Assembly: GCA_002350465.1 (NCBI GenBank)
Contig: DEEW01000077.1
Location: forward strand, 1-5,775
Source of the DNA: Lachnospiraceae bacterium UBA2868
GTDB lineage: Bacteria; Bacillota_A; Clostridia; Lachnospirales; Lachnospiraceae
DNA: 5,775 nucleotides
Direction of reading: 5' to 3'
In this document: positions 1 to 5,775 of the stretch, piece after piece
Position numbering within the stretch: the stretch's first letter is position 1
Layout of the letters: every line of letters starts with the position of its first letter
Position numbers and translations under genes: made by a program
Notes under the pieces: model-generated
What the model saw: the letters and a program-made list of their open reading frames with translations, nothing else
What the model was told of the DNA's origin: nothing
Databases searched by the model: none

Positions 1-2798
1 TTAACAGCATGATCTGTTTCAATCTTACGCATGGACAGAACCTCTGTCATTATATCGGCATTAATCTCCATATCCTCCGCAAGAAGAATATGCCGTCCTT
101 CCAGCTCCGCCTTATTCCGGCTATCGTCCGGCAATGTATGTTTTTTATCCAGCACTTTCTTAAATTCGTTTATCAGGTTATCCGCAAACAGTGGCTTGGC
201 AATAAAACTGTCCACTCCGGCACTTATGGCCTCATCGTACACATCTTCCCAATTGTATGCGGTAAGAAGTATCACGGCAGTATCCTGACCGAGTACCGAA
301 CGGATCTGTCTGGTAGTCTCCACACCATCCATTTCTGGCATCTTCCAGTCAACGATAATAAGGTTGTACGGTTTCTGTCTGGCACATGCAAGCTTCACAG
401 CCTCCAGGGCCTCCTGCCCGGACTCCACCGCATTCGCCTCTATCCCCGCCTGTGAAAGCACAAGCTTGGCCTGATCACATGTGACCTTATCATCATCAAT
501 CACAAGCACCTTCATGTCCTGCAGCCGTATTTCATTTGCGCCCGAGTTCTCGTCTTTTCTGCGGTCGGAATCGCTTAATGTAACACGAACCGTAAACGTG
601 GTTCCCTTGCCCTTCTCACTTTCTACATTTATCTCGCCGTTCATCATCTCTATGATGCTCTTTGTGATCGGCATGCCCAGTCCTGAACTTCCGTATTTAT
701 TCATAACTCCGGAATCTTCCTGACTGAATGCATCGAAAATCTTGGGCAGATACTCCTTGCTCATTCCTATTCCGGTATCTTTTATAACAAACTGCAGTAC
801 GGATCTGCCGCCAAAGCCTCCTGTCTTCTCCACATCAAGACTGACTTGTCCGCCTTCGGGTGTAAATTTGACAGCATTGCCGAGAATATTGATGAGCACC
901 TGACGCAGTTTGATACTGTCTCCTATGTAATAATCATTAATACCTTCGCCCACATGACAGTTATACTCAAGCCCCTTTTCCCTACACTGCCCGTCAAAAA
1001 TCATACAAATCTGTTCCATAAGCTCCGAAAAAGCAAACTCCTCATTTTTGAGTGTCATCCTTCCGGCTTCTATCCTGGACATATCAAGAATATCATTTAT
1101 AAGATTCAGCAGATGATGTGCGCTGCTTCCTATTTTTTCAAGGTAATCCTTGGTGTTATCCGATATTCCCGGTTCATTAAGTGCCAGAGAATCCAGCCCT
1201 ATGATCGCATTCATCGGTGTCCGTATCTCATGGCTCATATTGGACAAAAATACCGTCTTGGCCTTGCTGGCATTCTCTGCCGTCTTTAACGCATCGGAAA
1301 GAGCCTGGCTTCTGGCAAGTGATTCACGCATTTCCTCATCGATATCCGTAAATCCCACACCTACCGCGTGTATGACTTCGCCATGATTTTCATCCTGCCT
1401 GTTCACGTCTGCCATACGCAGCATCTCATAGCTCTCGACCCCGTCTTTACTGACAAGATATCGCAGGGCTATTATTACACTCTTTGAAAGCCCCTCCCTG
1501 ATATTCTCGGGTTTGATAAAATCAAGAAACTGCTGCCGATAATCCTCTGTCACATACTCGTTTGCATATTGGGTAAATGCTTCCGAAAAAACGAACTCAT
1601 CATCTCCCGCAATCCTGATGTCGGACTCGTCTCTTCTGTGGCAGACTGCCCGATCCGAGTCCAGATCAACATAGAATACACTCCTGTAATCCGATGCCAT
1701 GGCAGTGATCATGCTGTCAAGCTGGGCACGCCTCTTCTCCTGTTCGAGAAGCTCATCCTGAAGTGCGATACGCTCTTCCATCTCCTGCTGCATGGCCTCG
1801 GCAGTTTCTCTCTCAAGTGCCAGTCTCGTAGCTCTGCGGGTCTGTATCAGCATCATGACAAATACACCGGCAAGAACAACCGTAGTAAGCGCAGCAAGGG
1901 TCATGCTCCTTCTGACTATCTCGTCGGAAATAGTCTCTATCTGATCACTGATAACGCTCTCTCTTATCAGATATGTAAGCATCCAGTCGGTACGGTGAAC
2001 AGGAACATAATAAAGGGTCTCTGAAATTCCGTTATAAGTAAATGAAACAACTCCTGAATGCCCGTAAGAAAAATCATCCCTGACCTTTTCGTTGCTGTAT
2101 TCGCCTTCGAAAGAAGCCGTATCAAGAGCTGCAAGAAGATTATCCTCCTTGGCAAGTCCCCCCAAAACGGAATTGGTCAGAGAATACCCATCCGGTGTAT
2201 ATATGTTACAGAAAGTAGTGTTGTTAGAGCCCGACTGAAAGGAGATGTTCTCAAGCATCCTGTCCATATCGATCTCCATGAATCCCGCCACCAGAAAGTG
2301 TCCGTTAAAGGGCAGACGGTCTGTCGGTGCCGCAATCACAATTCTGGTGCTCTCACCTTCCGCATCCATTACCGATATTTCTGGACCGGATATTGTTTTA
2401 TAATCAAAACCGTAACGGTCTATATCGTCCCTTGTTCCCCTTGACGTATAAATAGTCCCCGTTTCATCAACGAATGCAAACTTTTCCAGTCCGTATAACT
2501 GCTTCATTCTAAGCTTATAGGTCTGAAGATTTTCAACCGAACTAAGATCATCCGGTGAGAGCAGACCGATGGCCACATCAAGATTGCTTATGTAATCATT
2601 GAGTGTGGATGCCACTACCTGTTCTCTTCTGCCTGCCAGTTCGTCAAGATAAAACAGACTGACATTTTGAACAGCCTGCTTCGTATCGATGCTCGCTCTT
2701 CCGCCGTTCCATACAGCTCCCAATATAAGTATCAGCGCAACGACTATGCCTCCTGCCAGTGCAACCGCTGTAACACTCTTAGTATTGACTCCCTTCAC
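1..2798 (-). CDS. Hybrid sensor histidine kinase, Cache sensor, two receiver domains (3' end off window)
   Basis: An uninterrupted frame of 932 codons leaves the left edge, so the C-terminus is missing. Domains in order: membrane segment at about residues 10-29; extracytoplasmic region about 30-295 that looks like a double-Cache ligand sensor (FAFVDETGTIYTS, then VPVHRTDWMLTYLI before the membrane); second membrane segment 299-319; charged coiled coil about 323-360 with no clear HAMP; PAS-like region about 360-487; HisKA with SHEIRTPMN and phospho-acceptor H523; HATPase with N-box NILGNAVKF (N637, N641), G1 DTGIG (674-678) and G2 GSSGLGM (703-709); receiver 1 about 762-880 with acidic D768-D770, phospho-acceptor D817, T846 and K868; start of receiver 2 from about 901 with E908-D909. 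It should autophosphorylate on His in response to an external small molecule and pass phosphate to its own receivers. The GTG start is chosen because GGAGG lies 6 nt upstream and an in-frame TAA lies a short way further up. An Hpt domain may follow off-window. The ligand is unknown. Confidence 0.93.
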   Translation of the reverse strand, partial: MKGVNTKSVTAVALAGGIVVALILILGAVWNGGRASIDTKQAVQNVSLFYLDELAGRREQVVASTLNDYISNLDVAIGLLSPDDLSSVENLQTYKLRMKQLYGLEKFAFVDETGTIYTSRGTRDDIDRYGFDYKTISGPEISVMDAEGESTRIVIAAPTDRLPFNGHFLVAGFMEIDMDRMLENISFQSGSNNTTFCNIYTPDGYSLTNSVLGGLAKEDNLLAALDTASFEGEYSNEKVRDDFSYGHSGVVSFTYNGISETLYYVPVHRTDWMLTYLIRESVISDQIETISDEIVRRSMTLAALTTVVLAGVFVMMLIQTRRATRLALERETAEAMQQEMEERIALQDELLEQEKRRAQLDSMITAMASDYRSVFYVDLDSDRAVCHRRDESDIRIAGDDEFVFSEAFTQYANEYVTEDYRQQFLDFIKPENIREGLSKSVIIALRYLVSKDGVESYEMLRMADVNRQDENHGEVIHAVGVGFTDIDEEMRESLARSQALSDALKTAENASKAKTVFLSNMSHEIRTPMNAIIGLDSLALNEPGISDNTKDYLEKIGSSAHHLLNLINDILDMSRIEAGRMTLKNEEFAFSELMEQICMIFDGQCREKGLEYNCHVGEGINDYYIGDSIKLRQVLINILGNAVKFTPEGGQVSLDVEKTGGFGGRSVLQFVIKDTGIGMSKEYLPKIFDAFSQEDSGVMNKYGSSGLGMPITKSIIEMMNGEINVESEKGKGTTFTVRVTLSDSDRRKDENSGANEIRLQDMKVLVIDDDKVTCDQAKLVLSQAGIEANAVESGQEALEAVKLACARQKPYNLIIVDWKMPEMDGVETTRQIRSVLGQDTAVILLTAYNWEDVYDEAISAGVDSFIAKPLFADNLINEFKKVLDKKHTLPDDSRNKAELEGRHILLAEDMEINADIMTEVLSMRKIETDHAV

Positions 2799-2804
2799 TT
2801 TACG

Positions 2805-2809
2805 CCTCC
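2805..2809 (-). promoter_or_regulatory. Ribosome binding site of the hybrid kinase
   Basis: GGAGG on the minus strand lies 6 nt before the GTG at 2798-2796. It decides the start. The nearby ATG at 2811-2809 is in another frame and meets TAA after three codons, so it is not the start. Confidence 0.85.
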
Positions 2810-2817
2810 ATAAATAG

Positions 2818-2823
2818 ATTATA
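2818..2823 (-). promoter_or_regulatory. Candidate -10 box for the hybrid kinase gene
   Basis: A perfect TATAAT on the minus strand lies 19 nt upstream of the GTG. The -35 is poor: the best option is TTAAGG at 2842-2847 with an 18-nt spacer, 3 of 6 matches to TTGACA. Transcription would begin near 2811, leaving a very short leader with the Shine-Dalgarno almost at the 5' end. That makes this call uncertain; an activator-dependent or different promoter is possible. Confidence 0.35.
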
Positions 2824-2852
2824 TAATGATTTTATCAAATCCCTTAAGCAAA

Positions 2853-2860
2853 GTGTACAC
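2853..2860. promoter_or_regulatory. Palindrome GTGTACAC, possible operator
   Basis: A perfect 8-bp palindrome sits between the two divergent genes. With one mismatched pair it extends to 14 bp (2850-2863, AAAGTGTACACCTT). It lies inside the presumed leader of the rightward gene and upstream of the leftward -10. A dimeric regulator could bind here, but an 8-bp palindrome alone is weak evidence and no regulator family can be named. Confidence 0.2.
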
Positions 2861-2883
2861 CTTTTTGATGTATGACTCCAATA

Positions 2884-2897
2884 CCGTTATCCGTTAT
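2884..2897 (+). repeat. Tandem 7-bp direct repeat CCGTTAT x2
   Basis: Two perfect copies of CCGTTAT follow each other directly, ending just before the Shine-Dalgarno of the gene at 2912. It could be a regulator-binding site or a chance duplication. Confidence 0.4.
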
Positions 2898-2898
2898 C

Positions 2899-2905
2899 AA
2901 GGAGA
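2899..2905 (+). promoter_or_regulatory. Ribosome binding site of the acyltransferase/DUF6273 gene
   Basis: AAGGAGA, with its GGAG core ending 7 nt before the ATG at 2912, is a near-ideal Shine-Dalgarno and fixes the start. Confidence 0.85.
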
Positions 2906-2911
2906 TTTTCT

Positions 2912-4816
2912 ATGCGAAATTATCTGTTAATGATATACCCCATAGCGCTGCTTGTACTTATATTTGCCAAAGCAAAGCGCACCGGAAGCAAGACCGTAAG
3001 CACTGATTTTATAAGCCTTTCCCAGTCCAAAATGATTCAGGCATCTGCCTGTATTGCCATTATTCTTCACCATATAACACAGGATGTTACTGTTTACGGC
3101 TCTTCCTACAAAGGTCCCGTAACTATGCTCAACTACATCGGCATATTCTTTACGGCGCTGTTTTTCTTCTTCTCGGGATACGGTCTTATTACAAGCCTGC
3201 TTACAAAGCCCGGATACCTTGACGGCTTTTTGCTAAGACGCCTTCCTACAGTTCTGATCCCTTTCTGGTTTATAAATATACTCGGACTCATATTAAATGT
3301 ATGCATTTATGGTGCCCACAGAACGTTTTCATCTGCCTTGTCGGATATTTTCGGTCTGACACTTATCAACAGCAATGGCTGGTTTATAGTTGAAATTGCA
3401 ATACTCTATCTGCTTTTTTACATAATCTTCAGATTAATTAAAAACAAGGACATTGCCCTTATCGTTATGTGTGCGGCAACTGTTATCGTCATACTTCACT
3501 GTATGGGTGCGGGGCACGATCTTCCGGGCAACAAGGCTCACTGGTTCAAGGGGGAATGGTGGTACAATTCGACCGCTATATTTATGTTTGGGATGTTGTT
3601 TGCAAGATTTAAGATGCGGCTGTCAGGTTTTATGAACAGGCATTACAAGGTTCTGCTGCCGGTTTTTTCAATCCTGACCGTAATAAGCGCGTATGCCTGC
3701 GAATTTGCTGTCATACTTTTCGGCTACTACGACACAACCCGGGATCAAATAATAACATTACTTATCCAGTCAATCGGATGTCTTATATTTACGGTCTTCG
3801 TACTGCTTCTTAATATGCGTATCACCATCGGAAATAAAGCTTTAAACTATTTAAGTTCGATCAGCGTGGAATTGTTTTTGATACACGGATATTTTGTTAA
3901 CAGGATATTCGGCGAAGTGCGAATGAATGATTTTCTCCGATATGCTGTGGTAATTATATGCAGTGTTGCATCTACAGCCGTTATCGCTCCGCCGGTACAC
4001 TTTATAAAGGATAAAACCATATATGCGCTAAGCCGTCTGAAACGTGAGAAAACCTACAACGATACTATCGAAGGTCGTCTATCCCGCAAAAGGCATGAAC
4101 AAAGAGTCACACTGATACGGAGAATATCCATCGCAGTTCTTGGTGCCGGAATAATCGCTTACATTATAATCGCATTTAGAGGAACGATCTTTGCCAAAAG
4201 TGAATACAAACAGGAAATGGCGGATCTTGTCAATGCAAACGTCGGGGACGAGGTGTACTGGGGACATTTTGAATGCGACCACAGAAAAATAGGAAAAGAG
4301 CGGCTTCGGTTTATCGTGATAGAAAAGACCACAGACTCTGCCGTGCTTCTGTGTAAATACGGAATAGACGGCAGCAGTTTCAACCAAAAACACGAAAGTG
4401 TCTCATGGGAAAATTCTGATATACGCGATTATATCAACTCTCCGGAATATATCGGATCATTTTCCATGTATGAACTTGGGGCAATGGAAAGATTCGAAGG
4501 CGACTATATCACGCTCCTTACCGTACAGGGAGCAGCAAATGCATTTGATTCAGACCTGGAGAGGCAACTGCTCCTTACGCCTGCTGCAAAGAGCGCAGGT
4601 GTTAACGTCAACAGTATGAGCAAAGCAAATATGTGGGATATGAAAGGTTACAGAAGTTCATGGTGGTGGCTTATGCCAAAACAGGGGGAAAAATCCGTTA
4701 CCGCTCCTATTGTCACGGTTGACGGCGAAATACTGGAGGCAGAAAAAGAAATCAACCGCCCCGGCGGGGCAATCAGACCGGTTATAAGAATACAGCTGAA
4801 GCAGCAGTCAGACTGA
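2912..4816 (+). CDS. Membrane acyltransferase-3 family protein fused to a C-terminal DUF6273 domain
   Basis: The protein has 634 residues. Residues 1-365 form a multi-pass hydrophobic domain of about 10-11 membrane segments resembling acyltransferase family 3, which moves acyl groups (often acetyl) across the membrane onto cell-surface glycans, lipids or peptidoglycan. Supporting signs are ACIAIILHHI in the second segment, with the likely catalytic H53/H54 pair, followed by FFFFSGYGL, FLLRRLPTVLIPFWF (106-120), NGWFIVEIAILY (155-166) and WWYNSTAIFMFGMLFA (216-231). A strongly basic stretch (about 366-404) fits a cytoplasmic linker, followed by another membrane segment (405-422). Residues about 445-630 match the DUF6273 pattern: GDEVYWG (445-451), AVLLCKYGIDGSSFN, WENSDIRDYIN (499-509), WWWLMP (584-589), VDGE and GGAIRPVIRI (618-627). 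The basic linker and following segment suggest this domain is outside the cell. The acceptor and the DUF6273 role are unknown. The gene diverges from the kinase gene and converges on atpC. Confidence 0.85.
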   Translation: MRNYLLMIYPIALLVLIFAKAKRTGSKTVSTDFISLSQSKMIQASACIAIILHHITQDVTVYGSSYKGPVTMLNYIGIFFTALFFFFSGYGLITSLLTKPGYLDGFLLRRLPTVLIPFWFINILGLILNVCIYGAHRTFSSALSDIFGLTLINSNGWFIVEIAILYLLFYIIFRLIKNKDIALIVMCAATVIVILHCMGAGHDLPGNKAHWFKGEWWYNSTAIFMFGMLFARFKMRLSGFMNRHYKVLLPVFSILTVISAYACEFAVILFGYYDTTRDQIITLLIQSIGCLIFTVFVLLLNMRITIGNKALNYLSSISVELFLIHGYFVNRIFGEVRMNDFLRYAVVIICSVASTAVIAPPVHFIKDKTIYALSRLKREKTYNDTIEGRLSRKRHEQRVTLIRRISIAVLGAGIIAYIIIAFRGTIFAKSEYKQEMADLVNANVGDEVYWGHFECDHRKIGKERLRFIVIEKTTDSAVLLCKYGIDGSSFNQKHESVSWENSDIRDYINSPEYIGSFSMYELGAMERFEGDYITLLTVQGAANAFDSDLERQLLLTPAAKSAGVNVNSMSKANMWDMKGYRSSWWWLMPKQGEKSVTAPIVTVDGEILEAEKEINRPGGAIRPVIRIQLKQQSD

Positions 4817-4818
4817 CA

Positions 4819-5775
<957 letters not shown>

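Larger units (their letters stand above)
2799..2827 (+). promoter_or_regulatory. Candidate sigma-A-type promoter for the acyltransferase/DUF6273 gene
   Basis: TTTACG at 2799-2804 (4 of 6 matches to TTGACA) and a perfect TATAAT at 2822-2827 are separated by 17 bp, the standard spacing. Transcription would start near 2834, giving a leader of about 78 nt before the ATG at 2912. The -35 element would overlap the ribosome-binding region of the divergent kinase gene, and the -10 shares bases with the opposite-strand TATAAT. The match is by eye only, and AT-rich DNA produces such hexamers by chance. Confidence 0.4.

Noticed and set aside
1967..2155. Minus-strand frame of 62 codons within the kinase gene
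   Set aside because: It is in a different frame from the kinase Cache-domain coding sequence on the same strand and has no family features.
9..2444. Several plus-strand open frames of 78-151 codons across the left third (for example 9-455, 846-1289, 1569-2024, 2058-2444)
   Set aside because: They lie antisense to the hybrid kinase, whose frame is unbroken with clear domain motifs throughout. Their translations show no recognisable domain and overlap each other.
2809..2811. Minus-strand ATG as the kinase start
   Set aside because: It is out of frame with the kinase and reaches TAA after three codons; the GTG at 2798 has the correctly spaced GGAGG.
2799..2911. Riboswitch or small RNA in the divergent intergenic region
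   Set aside because: The region is only 113 bp, AT-rich, and shows no long stems or conserved riboswitch core that I recognise.
4079..4393. Minus-strand open frames (4079-4393 and 4159-4383) inside the acyltransferase/DUF6273 gene
   Set aside because: They are antisense to the linker and DUF6273 region, whose plus-strand reading gives conserved motifs. No ribosome-binding site or known domain was seen for them.
4807..4817. GTCAGACTGAC inverted repeat as an intrinsic terminator
   Set aside because: The two arms are separated by a single base, so the full stem cannot fold, and no T-run follows on either strand.

Overview
The window reads as a chromosomal stretch from an anaerobic Firmicute, most likely a Clostridia member of the Lachnospiraceae type (Butyrivibrio, Roseburia or Eubacterium-like). 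This rests on protein style recalled from the family: a Cache-type hybrid kinase with a second receiver reading HILLAEDMEINADIM, a DUF6273 domain, and the character of the ATP synthase beta and epsilon subunits. No rRNA or other marker gene is present, so the placement is an inference.

Layout. (1) Positions 1-2798, minus strand: a large membrane hybrid sensor histidine kinase. It starts at a GTG and runs off the left edge inside its second receiver domain. (2) Positions 2799-2911: a 113-bp divergent intergenic region holding the ribosome-binding sites of both flanking genes, a palindromic ATTATATAAT that gives a TATAAT hexamer on both strands, and small palindromic or repeated motifs. (3) Positions 2912-4816, plus strand: a 634-residue protein with an N-terminal acyltransferase-3-like multi-pass membrane domain, a basic cytoplasmic linker, one more membrane segment and a C-terminal DUF6273 domain predicted to lie outside the membrane. 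(4) Positions 4819-5775, minus strand: the 3' end of an F1Fo ATP synthase operon, with atpC complete and the last 180 codons of atpD, overlapping by ATGA.

The ATP synthase genes are housekeeping and converge tail-to-tail on the acyltransferase gene with only 2 bp between the stop codons. The kinase and acyltransferase genes are divergent and share one control region. Shared control, or an envelope-signalling link between them, is possible but not shown by the sequence. No mobile element, CRISPR array, tRNA or rRNA was seen. The most unusual item is the acyltransferase-3/DUF6273 fusion: in many known membrane acyltransferases this C-terminal extracytoplasmic position is held by an SGNH domain. 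Other small oddities are an Arg-to-Ala change in a conserved AtpD motif and the absence of any visible terminator at the convergent gene junction.
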